Shown piece by piece: positions 9,682-19,490 of a stretch of 57,698 nucleotides of DNA. Location: contig NZ_BOPZ01000024.1 in assembly GCF_018332455.1 (NCBI RefSeq), positions 1 to 57,698 on the forward strand, in the 5' to 3' direction. The notes beneath the pieces are model-generated. The model ran no database searches. It was not told the DNA's origin and saw nothing but the letters and a program-made list of their open reading frames with translations. The stretch comes from Clostridium polyendosporum (lineage in GTDB: Bacteria; Bacillota; Clostridia; Clostridiales; Clostridiaceae). Position 1 is the first letter of the stretch; each line of letters opens with the position of its first letter. A program made the position numbers and the translations under genes.

Positions 9682-10122
9682 ATGAAACTTCATGAATTAA
9701 AACCAGCTGTAGGAAGCAAAAAGGCTCCTAAGAGAATTGGTAGAGGTACAGGTTCAGGTTTAGGAAGAAATGCTGGTAAGGGTGAGAAGGGTCAAAACGC
9801 TAGATCAGGTGGCGGAGTTAGACCAGGATTTGAAGGGGGTCAGATGCCATTATACAGAAGACTTCCTAAGAGAGGATTCACTAACCCATTTGCTAAGCAC
9901 TATGTTACTATAAATGTAGATAGATTAAACATATTTGAAGATGGAACAGAAATTACACCAGAATTATTACTTGAAACAAGAGTAGTAAGTAAACTAATGG
10001 ATGGCGTTAAGATCTTAGGTAACGGAAACGTTGAAAAGAATTTAACAGTTAAAGGTTGCAAGTTCTCAAAGTCAGCAGCTGAAAAAATAGTTGCAGCTGG
10101 AGGAAAAGTTGAGGTGATCTAA
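9682..10122 (+). CDS. rplO: 50S ribosomal protein L15
   Basis: The 146-residue L15 begins [20 protein letters not shown] with a glycine-rich basic tail ([20 protein letters not shown]) that threads into 23S rRNA. The region [18 protein letters not shown] is diagnostic. GAGGAGGTG precedes the ATG. secY follows after one base. Confidence 0.99.
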   Translation: MKLHELKPAVGSKKAPKRIGRGTGSGLGRNAGKGEKGQNARSGGGVRPGFEGGQMPLYRRLPKRGFTNPFAKHYVTINVDRLNIFEDGTEITPELLLETRVVSKLMDGVKILGNGNVEKNLTVKGCKFSKSAAEKIVAAGGKVEVI

Positions 10123-10123
10123 A

Positions 10124-11401
10124 ATGCTATCAACCCTACGTAATGCCTGGAAGGTTCCGGAGTTAAGAAATAGATTAATATGGACAGTTTTCTTAGTTGC
10201 AATTTTCAGGATAGGAAGTCACATTCCTGTTCCTGGAATTGACACTAGTGCATTAGAAAACCTTACTAAATCCGGGAGTTTAATTGCTTTTTATGATTTA
10301 ATTTCTGGTGGTGCCTTTAAGAACTTTAGCATATTTGCACTTGGTGTGGTTCCTTATATAAATGCATCTATCATAATGTCACTACTTACTATCTCAATTC
10401 CTCAGCTTGAACAACTTTCAAAAGAGGGAGAAGATGGTAGGAAGAAGATACAAAAGATTACAAGGGTTGCTTCAGTATTTTTAGGTTTCATAACTGCTTA
10501 TGGAACTTATGTCTTGATATATAATCAAGGAGCTTTAAAAAATACTTCAGGCTTGGTGACATTTATAATAATGGTTACACTTGTGGTTGGTTCAACTTTT
10601 AGTATGTGGTTAGGGGACCAAATAACTGCAAAAGGTATAGGTAATGGTGTTTCATTATTGATTTTTATAAATATTATATCGAGATTACCATTTACTTTGT
10701 ACCAAATCATTGTGTTAAAGAATGCTGAACAAGTAAATATTGTTGAAATATTCTTGTTTCTAGTATTTGCATTAGCACTTTTAGCAGCTGTTATTTTCTT
10801 ATCACTTGCTGAAAGAAGAATACATGTACAATATGCTGGAAAATCTGTTGCAGGAAAGGTGTATAAGGGTCAATCAACTCATATTCCTTTAAGCATCATT
10901 GGATCAACTGTTATAGCAATCATTTTTTCAATGTCAGTTATGCAGTTTCCAGATGTTTTAGCACAGTTCTTTCCAAATGCTCAATGGTCTAGATGGATAA
11001 TATCAGGTACATGGAGCCCATTTAATAGAGGTACATGGTTATATATTGCGATTTATGCAATACTAACTATTTTCTTTACTTGGTTCTACACTCAAGTAAC
11101 CTTTAAACCAGAGGAAATGGCTGAAAATATGCATAAGTCAGCAGGTTTTATTCCAGGAATAAGACCAGGGCAACCGACAGCAGATTATTTAACTAGAGTT
11201 TTAGATAGAATTTCAATTTTTGGAGGCGTTTTTGCAGCAGTAATTGCTGTTATACCACTAATAATTGAAAACTATAGTGGATTCAAAGGAATATCTTTTG
11301 GAGGAACAGCGCTTCTAATAATGGTAAGCGTAGCTTTAGAAGTGATGAGACAGTTACAATCACAGTTGGTTATGCGACATTATCAAGGATTCCTTAAATA
11401 A
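10124..11401 (+). CDS. secY: Protein translocase subunit SecY
   Basis: SecY is the channel subunit of the SecYEG translocon in the cytoplasmic membrane. The 425-residue protein has about ten hydrophobic segments. Diagnostic motifs are RIGSHIPVPGID near the N-terminus, the loop AERRIHVQYAGK, and NMHKSAGFIPGIRPG, part of the SecA/ribosome-binding cytoplasmic region. Its ribosome-binding site GAGGTGAT is inside the end of rplO, so translation is probably coupled. Confidence 0.99.
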   Translation: MLSTLRNAWKVPELRNRLIWTVFLVAIFRIGSHIPVPGIDTSALENLTKSGSLIAFYDLISGGAFKNFSIFALGVVPYINASIIMSLLTISIPQLEQLSKEGEDGRKKIQKITRVASVFLGFITAYGTYVLIYNQGALKNTSGLVTFIIMVTLVVGSTFSMWLGDQITAKGIGNGVSLLIFINIISRLPFTLYQIIVLKNAEQVNIVEIFLFLVFALALLAAVIFLSLAERRIHVQYAGKSVAGKVYKGQSTHIPLSIIGSTVIAIIFSMSVMQFPDVLAQFFPNAQWSRWIISGTWSPFNRGTWLYIAIYAILTIFFTWFYTQVTFKPEEMAENMHKSAGFIPGIRPGQPTADYLTRVLDRISIFGGVFAAVIAVIPLIIENYSGFKGISFGGTALLIMVSVALEVMRQLQSQLVMRHYQGFLK

Positions 11402-11425
11402 GAATTAGTAATGGAGATGATGCCC

Positions 11426-12076
11426 GTGAAAATAGTATTATTAGGACCTCCTGGTGCAGGTAAGGGAACACAGGCAAAATCAATTAGTAATAGATACTCC
11501 ATTCCCCATATATCAACAGGTGATATCTTTAGAAAGAATATTTCTGAAAATACACCTCTAGGAATAGAAGCTAGAAAGTATATGGATAATGGTCAGTTGG
11601 TGCCAGATGAAGTTACTATCAACATGGTTAAAGATAGACTTCAGCAAGAAGATTGCAAGAACGGATATCTATTAGATGGTTTTCCTAGAACTGTTCACCA
11701 AGCAGAGGCATTACAGGCATTTTTAGAGTCAAGAGACGAACAGTTAGATACAGCTCTTTTAATAGAAGTGCCTATGAATTTTATATTAGAAAGAATGACG
11801 GGTAGAAGAGTTTGTCCTTCATGTGGAGCTAGCTATCATATTAAGTTCAACCCAACAAAAAATGATGGTAAGTGTGATGTTTGCGGTAGCGACATCATAC
11901 AAAGAAAAGACGATACAGAGGAAACTGTAAAGGAAAGATTAGACGTCTACGAAAGACAAACACAACCACTGATTGATTTCTATAAAGAAAGAAATATGCT
12001 ATCAGTTGTTGATGGTACAAAAGCAATCAATGAGGTCTTTGAAAGTATTTGTAAAATATTAGGGAGCGGTAGATAA
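11426..12076 (+). CDS. adk: Adenylate kinase (zinc-lid form)
   Basis: Adk catalyses ATP + AMP = 2 ADP. GTG 11426 gives 216 residues with the P-loop GPPGAGKGT at 7-15 and [13 protein letters not shown]. The long lid contains CPSCGASY and CDVCGSD, four cysteines that bind structural zinc in Gram-positive Adk. An in-frame ATG at 11411 is possible, but GGAGATGA at 11413-11420 is a ribosome-binding site placed for GTG 11426. The stop overlaps the map start by one base. Confidence 0.96.
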   Translation: MKIVLLGPPGAGKGTQAKSISNRYSIPHISTGDIFRKNISENTPLGIEARKYMDNGQLVPDEVTINMVKDRLQQEDCKNGYLLDGFPRTVHQAEALQAFLESRDEQLDTALLIEVPMNFILERMTGRRVCPSCGASYHIKFNPTKNDGKCDVCGSDIIQRKDDTEETVKERLDVYERQTQPLIDFYKERNMLSVVDGTKAINEVFESICKILGSGR

Positions 12077-12825
12077 TGATAATTCTAAAGAATGATTTAG
12101 AAATCGACCTAATGAGGAAAGCAGGAAAACTTTGCGGAGAAACGCTGCTTTTACTAGAAGAAAAGATAAGACCAGGTATTACTACAGCAGAACTAGATAA
12201 GATTGCAGAAGAATTTATAACTAAGCATGGAGCTAAGCCATCCTTTAAAGGATTATATGGCTTTCCAGGTTCATTATGCATATCTGTTAATGAAGCAGTG
12301 GTACATGGAATTCCAGGAAAACATAAGTTAAAGGAAGGCGACATAGTCAGTGTTGATTGTGGAGTTTTTCTTGGTGGATTTCATGGTGATGCAGCTAGAA
12401 CTTTTGCCGTAGGCAAGGTATCTGATAAAGCACAACAGCTGATTGATGTAACTAGGGACTGTTTTTTTAAAGGTCTTGAAAAAGCATATGTAGGTAACAA
12501 ATTAACAGATATATCTCATGAGATTCAGCAATACGTTGAATCTGCAGGATTTTCAGTAGTTCGAGATTATGTAGGACACGGTATAGGACGAGACGTTCAT
12601 GAAGATCCTGAAGTTCCTAATTTCGGTAGATCAGGTAGAGGTCCAAAACTTACAGCAGGAATGGTATTAGCTATTGAACCTATGGTTAACATAGGAACAT
12701 ATAATGTTAAAACACTTTCTGATGATTGGACTGTTGTTACAGCAGATGGAAGTTTATCAGCTCATTATGAAAATACTGTTGCAATTTTACCTAATGGTCC
12801 TGAAGTGTTAACACTTATAAAATAA
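12076..12825 (+). CDS. map: Methionine aminopeptidase, type I
   Basis: This 249-residue enzyme removes the N-terminal methionine from new proteins. The metal ligands are visible: D94 and D105 (VDCGVFLGGFHGDAART), the histidine in GHGIGRDVHE, and the glutamates in AIEPMV and YENTVAI. H78 (VVHGIP) matches the conserved substrate-binding histidine. It is coupled to adk by overlap (TAATG), and adk-map is a standard pairing after secY. Confidence 0.98.
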   Translation: MIILKNDLEIDLMRKAGKLCGETLLLLEEKIRPGITTAELDKIAEEFITKHGAKPSFKGLYGFPGSLCISVNEAVVHGIPGKHKLKEGDIVSVDCGVFLGGFHGDAARTFAVGKVSDKAQQLIDVTRDCFFKGLEKAYVGNKLTDISHEIQQYVESAGFSVVRDYVGHGIGRDVHEDPEVPNFGRSGRGPKLTAGMVLAIEPMVNIGTYNVKTLSDDWTVVTADGSLSAHYENTVAILPNGPEVLTLIK

Positions 12826-12912
12826 TATGTGTTGCTTAGTTATAAATTCACATCATGCCCTCATATTTGGCTATGTTGATTTATGGCTAAGGTAATCATC
12901 GAGGTGAAAACT

Positions 12913-13194
12913 TTGCATAATGACAAATTAATTGGCAGAATGGTGCTTTCAAAAGCTGGTAGAGATGAAGGTAACTTCTATATAGTGATTAGTCAAATTG
13001 ATGAAAATTATGTATTACTTGCTAACGGAAGAACAAAGACTATGGAAATGCCAAAAAAGAAAAAACTAAAGCATTTAGTTTTAACTAATGTGATGAATGA
13101 AGAGTTAAGAAATTCTATTCTTTCACACGATAAAAATACCGATTTAAAAATAAAAAAAAATCTAAAACTTAATGGCATTATCGAGGAGGTTTGA
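12913..13194 (+). CDS. KOW-domain RNA-binding protein (ribosomal L14e-like)
   Basis: A 93-residue basic protein has an N-terminal KOW-like segment ([20 protein letters not shown]). Proteins of this type are common between map and infA in Clostridia and are annotated as KOW-domain proteins related to L14e/L6e. The exact role is unknown. TTG 12913 is chosen because GAGGTG lies 6 bases upstream. ATG 12883 would add ten residues but has no ribosome-binding site. Confidence 0.8.
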   Translation: MHNDKLIGRMVLSKAGRDEGNFYIVISQIDENYVLLANGRTKTMEMPKKKKLKHLVLTNVMNEELRNSILSHDKNTDLKIKKNLKLNGIIEEV

Positions 13195-13201
13195 TTACCT
13201 T

Positions 13202-13420
13202 ATGTCAAAGGATGATGTAATAGAAATGCAGGGAGTGGTACTAGAATCACTACCAAATGCAATGTTTCAAGTAGAACTTGAAAGTGGTCATAAAATATTA
13301 GCACATATCTCAGGAAAATTAAGAATGAACTTCATAAGAATTCTACCAGGAGATAAAGTTACAGTTGAGCTTTCTCCGTATGATTTAACTAGAGGTAGAA
13401 TTACATGGAGAGCTAAATAA
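13202..13420 (+). CDS. infA: Translation initiation factor IF-1
   Basis: IF-1 is a 72-residue OB-fold protein that blocks the A site during initiation. The sequence [20 protein letters not shown] and the end [14 protein letters not shown] are characteristic. ATG 13202 gives exactly the family length; the longer in-frame reading from 13172 adds unrelated residues. GAGGAGG lies about 10 bases upstream. Confidence 0.98.
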   Translation: MSKDDVIEMQGVVLESLPNAMFQVELESGHKILAHISGKLRMNFIRILPGDKVTVELSPYDLTRGRITWRAK

Positions 13421-13429
13421 GGAACCTAA

Positions 13430-13624
<195 letters not shown>

Positions 13625-13676
13625 TAGATTATTCAGATTAAAGATAAAAAATAGATGATTTGGATATAAGTATTTA

Positions 13677-13705
13677 TTGACTTTTTTCCAAAACTCAAAT
13701 AAGAT
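13677..13705 (+). promoter_or_regulatory. Internal promoter for the rpsM-rplQ (alpha) block
   Basis: TTGACT at 13677-13682 and TAAGAT at 13700-13705 are separated by 17 bases. The -10 matches consensus at 4 of 6 positions. It lies in the 230-base gap between rpmJ and rpsM. Confidence 0.5.
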
Positions 13706-13732
13706 TATATAGGTATTTTCATTAAAGTAAAT

Positions 13733-13784
13733 AAATTTTAGGAGCGGCTGACTATAGAGGCGTCTCTATAGACCTAAAGTTTTA
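13733..13784 (+). promoter_or_regulatory. Two-part hairpin in the leader of rpsM
   Basis: CTATAGAG (13752-13759) pairs perfectly with CTCTATAG (13764-13771) around a GCGT loop. Outside it TTTAGG (13737-13742) pairs with CCTAAA (13773-13778), leaving an asymmetric 9-base internal loop AGCGGCTGA. This is not a terminator, since no T-run follows an uninterrupted GC stem. It is a candidate site for ribosomal-protein feedback; S4 is encoded in this operon. Confidence 0.55.
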
Positions 13785-13854
13785 TTATAAACCAAACTCT
13801 AAAAACAATTTACTTAGCAGAACACATTTCAATTACCAGGAGGTGTAACTTTTA

Positions 13855-14223
13855 ATGGCAAGAATAGCAGGTGTTGACCTACCAAGAGAAAAAAGAGTAG
13901 AAATAGGTCTAACTTATATATATGGAATAGGACTACCTACTTCACACGAAATTCTTGAAGCAACAGGAATAAATGCTGATACAAGAGTTAAGGATCTTAC
14001 AGAAGAAGAAGTTAACGCAATAAGAGATTACATCAACAAGAACAAAATTGTTGAAGGTGATTTAAGAAGAGAGATTGCATTAAATATAAAGAGATTAGTA
14101 GAAGTTGGATGCTACAGAGGTATTAGACATAGAAGAGGTCTTCCAGTAAGAGGACAAAAGACTAAGACTAATGCTAGAACAAGAAAAGGTCCTAAGAAGA
14201 CTATAGCAAACAAGAAGAAGTAG
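13855..14223 (+). CDS. rpsM: 30S ribosomal protein S13
   Basis: S13 has 122 residues, starts [20 protein letters not shown] and has the helix-two-turn-helix region and the C-terminal [19 protein letters not shown]. It contacts the P-site tRNA and the 50S subunit. CAGGAGGTG precedes ATG 13855. It is the first gene of the alpha block. Confidence 0.99.
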   Translation: MARIAGVDLPREKRVEIGLTYIYGIGLPTSHEILEATGINADTRVKDLTEEEVNAIRDYINKNKIVEGDLRREIALNIKRLVEVGCYRGIRHRRGLPVRGQKTKTNARTRKGPKKTIANKKK

Positions 14224-14238
14224 TGAGGAGGTAAGACA

Positions 14239-14634
14239 ATGGCAGCTCAAAAAGTTAAGAAGACAAGAAGAAGAAAAGAGAGAAAGAACGTTGAGCATGG
14301 TGCTGCACACATCAAGTCAACTTTCAATAACTCAATAGTAACTCTAACTGATGTTGTAGGTAATGCATTATCATGGGCAAGTGCTGGTGGCTTAGGTTTT
14401 AGAGGCTCAAGAAAGAGTACTCCATTCGCAGCTCAAATGGCTGCTGAAACTGCAGCAAAAGCAGCTATGGAACATGGTTTAAAGAGTGTAGAAGTTTACG
14501 TAAAAGGTCCAGGAGCTGGTAGAGAAGCTGCTATCAGATCATTACAAGCAGCTGGACTTGAAGTTACATTAATAAAAGACGTAACTCCAATACCACACAA
14601 CGGATGTAGACCACCAAAAAGAAGAAGAGTATAG
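14239..14634 (+). CDS. rpsK: 30S ribosomal protein S11
   Basis: The 131-residue S11 has the motifs [29 protein letters not shown] and the C-terminal [13 protein letters not shown]-type ending ([13 protein letters not shown]). It forms part of the 30S platform near the mRNA exit. The basic N-terminus ([13 protein letters not shown]) is typical of Gram-positive bacteria. GAGGAGG precedes ATG 14239. Confidence 0.99.
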   Translation: MAAQKVKKTRRRKERKNVEHGAAHIKSTFNNSIVTLTDVVGNALSWASAGGLGFRGSRKSTPFAAQMAAETAAKAAMEHGLKSVEVYVKGPGAGREAAIRSLQAAGLEVTLIKDVTPIPHNGCRPPKRRRV

Positions 14635-14660
14635 TTCGATCATCATAGGAGGTGTAATTA

Positions 14661-15281
14661 ATGGCAAGATATACTGGAGCTTCATGTAGATTATGTAGAA
14701 GAGAAGGTATGAAACTATTCCTTAAAGGGGATAGATGCTATACAGATAAGTGCGCGTTTGTAAGAAGAAGCTATGCACCAGGACAACATGGAGCTAGCAA
14801 GAAGAAACTTTCAAACTATGGCGTTCAATTAAGAGAAAAGCAAAAGGCTAAGAGAATATACGGAGTTCTAGAAGGTCAATTCAGAACGTACTATGAAAAG
14901 GCTGAAAGAATGAGAGGCATAACAGGTGAAAACTTATTAAAGCTTCTTGAAATGAGATTAGATAACGTAATGTTCAGATTAGGATACGGTGCTTCAAGAA
15001 CTGAAGCTAGACAATTAGTAACTCACGGACATTTCCTAGTAAATGGGAAAAAGGTTGATATCCCATCATATAAGGTATCAGTTAACGATGTATTAGCAGT
15101 ATGCGAAAGCAGCAAAGCTACTGAGAAGTTTAAGACATTTGCTGAAAATCCAAAACCATTACCAAAATGGATAAGTGCAAATCCTGAAAACTTTGAAGGA
15201 AAAATAGTTGCTGAGCCAGCTAGAGAGGACATCGAAGTACCAGTTAACGAAACATTAATCGTTGAGTTATACAGCAAATAA
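14661..15281 (+). CDS. rpsD: 30S ribosomal protein S4 (zinc-binding form)
   Basis: The 206-residue S4 has an N-terminal zinc site (C9, C12, C26, C31) and an S4 RNA-binding domain near residues 95-160 ([20 protein letters not shown]). S4 is a primary assembly protein and a known translational or transcriptional autoregulator in other bacteria. In B. subtilis rpsD stands alone; here it sits between rpsK and rpoA, the usual clostridial order. AGGAGGTG precedes the ATG. Confidence 0.98.
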   Translation: MARYTGASCRLCRREGMKLFLKGDRCYTDKCAFVRRSYAPGQHGASKKKLSNYGVQLREKQKAKRIYGVLEGQFRTYYEKAERMRGITGENLLKLLEMRLDNVMFRLGYGASRTEARQLVTHGHFLVNGKKVDIPSYKVSVNDVLAVCESSKATEKFKTFAENPKPLPKWISANPENFEGKIVAEPAREDIEVPVNETLIVELYSK

Positions 15282-15293
15282 TAGGTGATGTTT

Positions 15294-15321
15294 GCAAGAG
15301 GAAAAGCCACTTTTCCTTTGC
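15294..15321 (+). other. Hairpin between rpsD and rpoA
   Basis: GCAAGAGGAAAAG (15294-15306) pairs with CTTTTCCTTTGC (15310-15321) around a CCA loop with one bulged base. No T-run follows, so it is not a standard terminator. It may stabilise or process the mRNA, or tune rpoA expression. Confidence 0.6.
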
Positions 15322-15384
15322 AGATATAGGATCAGTTGCCCTCAAAATAAAGGTTGCCATTTTATATATAAGGAGGGTTTGTTC

Positions 15385-16332
15385 ATGTTAGAAATCGAAA
15401 AGCCAATAATCGAGTGTGTTGAGGCTAGTGAGGACGGCACATATGGAAAATTTGTTGTTGAACCACTAGAAAGAGGATACGGCACTACTCTTGGAAATGC
15501 TCTAAGAAGGATATTACTTTCTTCATTACCAGGAGTTGCTGCATCATCAGTTAAGATAGATGGAGTAGTTCATGAGTTTTCAACAGTTTCAGGTGTTAAG
15601 GAAGATGTTACTGAATTAATTCTTAACATAAAATCTTTAGCTCTTAGAATGACAGGTGAAGGCCCAAAGACTATCTACATCGATGCTAAGGGACCAGGAG
15701 TTATAACTGGTGAAGATATTAAGACTGATGGTGATGTTGAAGTTGTTAGTAAGGATTTACATATAGCAACTTTAGATGATGATAGTAAGTTGTATATGGA
15801 GATTACTGTTAACAGAGGCAGAGGATATGTTTCTCAAAACAAGAATAAAACAGATAATCTCCCAATAGGTTCAATTGCAGTGGATTCAATATATACTCCT
15901 GTTAAGAGAGTAAACTTCACTGTTGAGAACACAAGAGTTGGTCAAATAACTGACTATGATAAATTAACTCTTGAAGTTTGGACTAATGGAACAATTAAGA
16001 TTGAAGAAGCAATTAGCTTATCAGCTAAAATCCTTATAGAACACTTCAAACTATTTATGACTCTTACAGACAACACTAACGATGTTGAGATAATGATTGA
16101 AAAAGAAGAAGATAATAAAGAAAAAGTGCTTGAAATGACAATAGAAGAGCTTGATTTATCAGTTAGATCATATAACTGTTTGAAGAGAGCTGGTATTAAT
16201 ACAGTTCAAGAGCTTGCACAGAAATCAATGGATGATATGATGAAGGTTAGAAACCTTGGTAAGAAATCTCTTGAAGAAGTAGAAAGAAAACTTAAGGAAC
16301 TCGGATTAAGCTTAAGATTAAGTGACGAGTAA
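15385..16332 (+). CDS. rpoA: DNA-directed RNA polymerase subunit alpha
   Basis: RpoA is 315 residues long from ATG 15385, with AAGGAGGG upstream. A longer in-frame reading from 15292 runs through a hairpin and is not the family N-terminus. The assembly domain ([18 protein letters not shown]) is followed by a linker rich in Glu/Lys and a C-terminal helix-hairpin-helix domain ([28 protein letters not shown]), which contacts UP elements and activators. Confidence 0.99.
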   Translation: MLEIEKPIIECVEASEDGTYGKFVVEPLERGYGTTLGNALRRILLSSLPGVAASSVKIDGVVHEFSTVSGVKEDVTELILNIKSLALRMTGEGPKTIYIDAKGPGVITGEDIKTDGDVEVVSKDLHIATLDDDSKLYMEITVNRGRGYVSQNKNKTDNLPIGSIAVDSIYTPVKRVNFTVENTRVGQITDYDKLTLEVWTNGTIKIEEAISLSAKILIEHFKLFMTLTDNTNDVEIMIEKEEDNKEKVLEMTIEELDLSVRSYNCLKRAGINTVQELAQKSMDDMMKVRNLGKKSLEEVERKLKELGLSLRLSDE

Positions 16333-16348
16333 GTAAGGAGGTAAAGCT

Positions 16349-16690
16349 ATGGCAGGATATCGTAAGTTAGGTCGTCCTACTGACCAGAGAAAAGCTATGC
16401 TAAGAAACCTTGTTACAAGCTTCTTAAAGCATGGTAAGATAGAAACAACTGAAACAAGAGCTAAGGAAACAAGAAGCCTTGCTGAAAAAATGATAACTCT
16501 TGCTAAAAGAGGGGATCTTCACGCAAGAAGACAAGTTTTAGCTTTTGTAACAGAAGAAGAAGTAGTTAAGAATTTATTTGAGAACGTAGCTCCAAAGTAC
16601 GCTGAAAGAAATGGTGGATACACTAGAATGTTCAAAGTAGGTCCAAGAAGAGGGGACGGAGCAGAAGTAGTTATACTTGAATTAGTATAA
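16349..16690 (+). CDS. rplQ: 50S ribosomal protein L17
   Basis: The 113-residue bacterial-type L17 starts [20 protein letters not shown] and includes [13 protein letters not shown]. It lies close to the tunnel exit. AAGGAGGT precedes ATG 16349. It is the last gene of the alpha block and is followed by a strong terminator. Confidence 0.99.
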   Translation: MAGYRKLGRPTDQRKAMLRNLVTSFLKHGKIETTETRAKETRSLAEKMITLAKRGDLHARRQVLAFVTEEEVVKNLFENVAPKYAERNGGYTRMFKVGPRRGDGAEVVILELV

Positions 16691-16695
16691 TTAGT

Positions 16696-16728
16696 TGGGG
16701 ATTAAGTTAAGGCTTAGTCCCCATTTTA
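16696..16728 (+). terminator. Rho-independent terminator after rplQ
   Basis: TGGGGATTAAG (16696-16706) pairs with CTTAGTCCCCA (16713-16723) with a single G-U pair, followed by TTTT. It ends the ribosomal super-operon before the ECF genes. Confidence 0.9.
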
Positions 16729-16955
16729 ACATATTCTTTTTTATTATTTATAATAGATAATATTCTATATAATTAGAACCTCATAGTAAATTTTTTTATG
16801 TTAAAGTATAATAGACATTGTTTATTATCCACATTATAAAGATTATTATAGAAATCAGACTAAAAATCAGTAGTTATTTGTGATGATTTAAGAAAATTTT
16901 AATCTTTTTATAGTAATTTTTATAATGTGAAGTTTGCATATATGGAGGAGTTCTA

Positions 16956-17801
16956 ATGAGTGATAAAATGATTAAATGCACTGATTTGACTTATAAATAT
17001 ATCAGTGGCGAAGAGGGAAAAGAAAAATACGCTGTAAATGGTGTAGATTTAGAAGTCAATAAAGGTGAATTTTTAGTTATACTTGGACATAATGGTTCGG
17101 GTAAGTCTACTATTGCAAAGCATATGAATGCACTACTTTTACCTAGTGGTGGAAAGATTTTTGTAGACGGATTAGATACTTGTGAAGATGATAATGTTTG
17201 GGAAATTAGAAAAAGTGCTGGTATGGTATTTCAAAATCCTGATAATCAACTGGTGGCAACTATTGTTGAAGAGGATGTGGCTTTTGGACCTGAAAATATC
17301 GGTATTGAACCATCAGAGATAAGAAACAGAGTTGATGAAAGTTTAAAAAAAGTAGGAATGTATGAATATAGAAAACATGCTCCTCACTTATTGTCAGGGG
17401 GACAAAAACAGAGAATAGCTATTGCAGGAATATTAGCAATGAGACCAAAATGTATTATATTAGATGAACCAACTGCAATGCTTGATCCATCCGGTAGAAA
17501 AGAGGTTATTAGTACTATTAAAGATATAAATAAGAATTATGGCATTACTATTATATTAATAACTCACTATATGGATGAAGCTGCTCAAGCAGATAGAATT
17601 GTAGTAATGGATAGTGGTAAGATTGTATTAAGTGGAAATCCAAGAGAAGTATTTTCAAAAGTAGAGACTATGAAAAAAATTGGACTTGATGTTCCACAAG
17701 TTACAGAGTTAGCTTATGAACTTAAGGAAAAAGGTATAAAGATAAGTACAGAAATTTTAAATATAGATGAGATGGTGAATGTATTATGTCAATTAAAATA
17801 G
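16956..17801 (+). CDS. ecfA1: ECF transporter ATP-binding subunit EcfA1
   Basis: This is the first of two ABC ATPases of the energy-coupling factor module, which powers vitamin and metal uptake with exchangeable S components. It has 281 residues: Walker [10 protein letters not shown] at 44-52, Q-loop VFQNPDNQ, signature LSGGQKQR, Walker B CIILDEPT and the switch histidine in [15 protein letters not shown] precedes ATG 16956. ecfA2 overlaps its end by 16 bases. No S component is adjacent, so this is a shared (group II) module. Confidence 0.97.
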   Translation: MSDKMIKCTDLTYKYISGEEGKEKYAVNGVDLEVNKGEFLVILGHNGSGKSTIAKHMNALLLPSGGKIFVDGLDTCEDDNVWEIRKSAGMVFQNPDNQLVATIVEEDVAFGPENIGIEPSEIRNRVDESLKKVGMYEYRKHAPHLLSGGQKQRIAIAGILAMRPKCIILDEPTAMLDPSGRKEVISTIKDINKNYGITIILITHYMDEAAQADRIVVMDSGKIVLSGNPREVFSKVETMKKIGLDVPQVTELAYELKEKGIKISTEILNIDEMVNVLCQLK

Positions 17802-18640
17802 AGAATTTAACACACATATATATGCCTAGATCTCCTTTTGAAAAGGTCGCATTAGATAATGTTGATATTGAATTCGAAAGCGGACAATTTATAGCATTAA
17901 TTGGACATACGGGATCGGGAAAATCTACATTGATTCAGCATTTAAACGGTCTATTAAAACCATCATCAGGAAAAATACTTATTGATGATGTTGATATAAC
18001 AGAAAAAGGTGTCAAACTTTCTGACATAAGAAAAAAGGTAGGATTAGTATTTCAATATCCTGAGTATCAGCTATTTGAAGAAACTATAGAAAAAGATATT
18101 CAATTTGGTCCTAGAAATTTAGGTCTTAATGAACAAGAGATAGATAAAAGAGTAAAAAGAGCTATGGCAATGGTAGGATTAGATTATGAAACCTACAAAG
18201 ATAAGTCACCGTTTGAATTAAGTGGAGGACAAAAGAGAAGAGTTGCTATTGCTGGTGTTGTAGCAATGGAACCTAGAATATTAATACTTGATGAGCCAAC
18301 AGCAGGGCTAGATCCAAAAGGTAGAGATGAGATATTGGCTCAAATTAAGAGTCTTCATCAAGAATATAATATGACTATAATATTAGTAAGTCACAGCATG
18401 GAAGATGTAGCAAAGTTAGCTGAAAGAGTAGTAGTTATGAATAGAGGAAAAGCAATATTAGATGGAACTCCTTCGGAAGTATTTAAAGAGGTAGAAACAC
18501 TTGAAGAGGTTGGATTAGCAGTTCCCCAGGTAACATATTTAGCAAGAGCTTTAAAGAAAAGAGGTTTTGCTATAAGTGATGAGATATTTACTGTAGAACA
18601 AGCAAGAGAAGCTATTCTAAAGGTTCTAAAAAACAATTAA
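17786..18640 (+). CDS. ecfA2: ECF transporter ATP-binding subunit EcfA2
   Basis: The 284-residue partner ATPase has Walker [10 protein letters not shown] at 40-48, Q-loop [14 protein letters not shown], signature LSGGQKRR, Walker [12 protein letters not shown] and VSHSMED. The two ATPases form a heterodimer under EcfT. The start ATG 17786 lies within ecfA1, indicating tight coupling. The N-terminal [19 protein letters not shown] is typical of EcfA2. Confidence 0.97.
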   Translation: MSIKIENLTHIYMPRSPFEKVALDNVDIEFESGQFIALIGHTGSGKSTLIQHLNGLLKPSSGKILIDDVDITEKGVKLSDIRKKVGLVFQYPEYQLFEETIEKDIQFGPRNLGLNEQEIDKRVKRAMAMVGLDYETYKDKSPFELSGGQKRRVAIAGVVAMEPRILILDEPTAGLDPKGRDEILAQIKSLHQEYNMTIILVSHSMEDVAKLAERVVVMNRGKAILDGTPSEVFKEVETLEEVGLAVPQVTYLARALKKRGFAISDEIFTVEQAREAILKVLKNN

Positions 18641-18662
18641 AAGGTTAAGGAAGGAAGATAAC

Positions 18663-19475
18663 ATGATAAAAGATATCACCATAGGGCAATACATACCAGG
18701 AGATTCCTTTGTTCATAAGCTTGATCCAAGAACTAAAATTCTTATTTCAATGTTATTTATTGTTGCACTTTTTATTGTAAATAAATATGTAGGATATATA
18801 TTTATTGTAGGATTCTTAGGTCTTTCAGTAGTATTATCAAAGGTATCTCCAAGATATTTATATAAGGGGTTAAAGCCTGTATTTGCTTTAATTATTATTA
18901 CTGCAGTATTAAATATGTTTATGATTCAAGGAAAACCTGAGACATTAGTATTCCAGTGGAGTTTCTTTAAAATATATAGAGAAGGAATAGATATTGCAGT
19001 ATTCATGACTTTAAGATTAATATTCCTAATTTTAGGTACATCCCTACTTACATTAACTACTTCTCCCATAGAGCTTACTGATGGGATAGAGAAGCTTCTT
19101 AATCCATTTAAAAAGGCCGGTTTACCTGCTCATGAACTTGCTATGATGATGACAATTGCTTTAAGATTTATACCAACACTTATGGATGAAACTGATAAAA
19201 TCATGAAAGCACAGCAAGCGAGAGGTGCGGATTTTGAATCAGGAAATGTAGTTCAGAAGGCAAAAAGTTTAATTCCTCTGTTAGTTCCCCTATTCATAAG
19301 TTCTTTTAGAAGAGCAGATGAACTTGCAATGGCAATGGAATCTAGGTGTTATAGAGGGGGAGATGGTCGTACAAGAATGAAACAGCTCAGATATCAAGGT
19401 AGAGATTTTATGGCTTATAGTGTTATAGCTGCTCTTTTAGTTGCAAGTTTTTATGTGAGATTTGGAATAAGATAG
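18663..19475 (+). CDS. ecfT: ECF transporter transmembrane subunit EcfT
   Basis: A 270-residue membrane protein with about five hydrophobic segments and two cytoplasmic coupling motifs of the EcfT family: QQARGADFESG and MESRCYRGGDGRTR. It links the two ATPases to exchangeable substrate-binding subunits. It starts HKLDPRTKILISML near residue 18, also a family hallmark. AAGGAAG precedes ATG 18663. Confidence 0.97.
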   Translation: MIKDITIGQYIPGDSFVHKLDPRTKILISMLFIVALFIVNKYVGYIFIVGFLGLSVVLSKVSPRYLYKGLKPVFALIIITAVLNMFMIQGKPETLVFQWSFFKIYREGIDIAVFMTLRLIFLILGTSLLTLTTSPIELTDGIEKLLNPFKKAGLPAHELAMMMTIALRFIPTLMDETDKIMKAQQARGADFESGNVVQKAKSLIPLLVPLFISSFRRADELAMAMESRCYRGGDGRTRMKQLRYQGRDFMAYSVIAALLVASFYVRFGIR

Positions 19476-19490
19476 CTGAAGGTGATGATC

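Noticed and set aside
15292-15384. N-terminal extension of rpoA
   Set aside because: The added 31 residues run through a hairpin and do not match the alpha subunit, and AAGGAGGG stands before ATG 15385.
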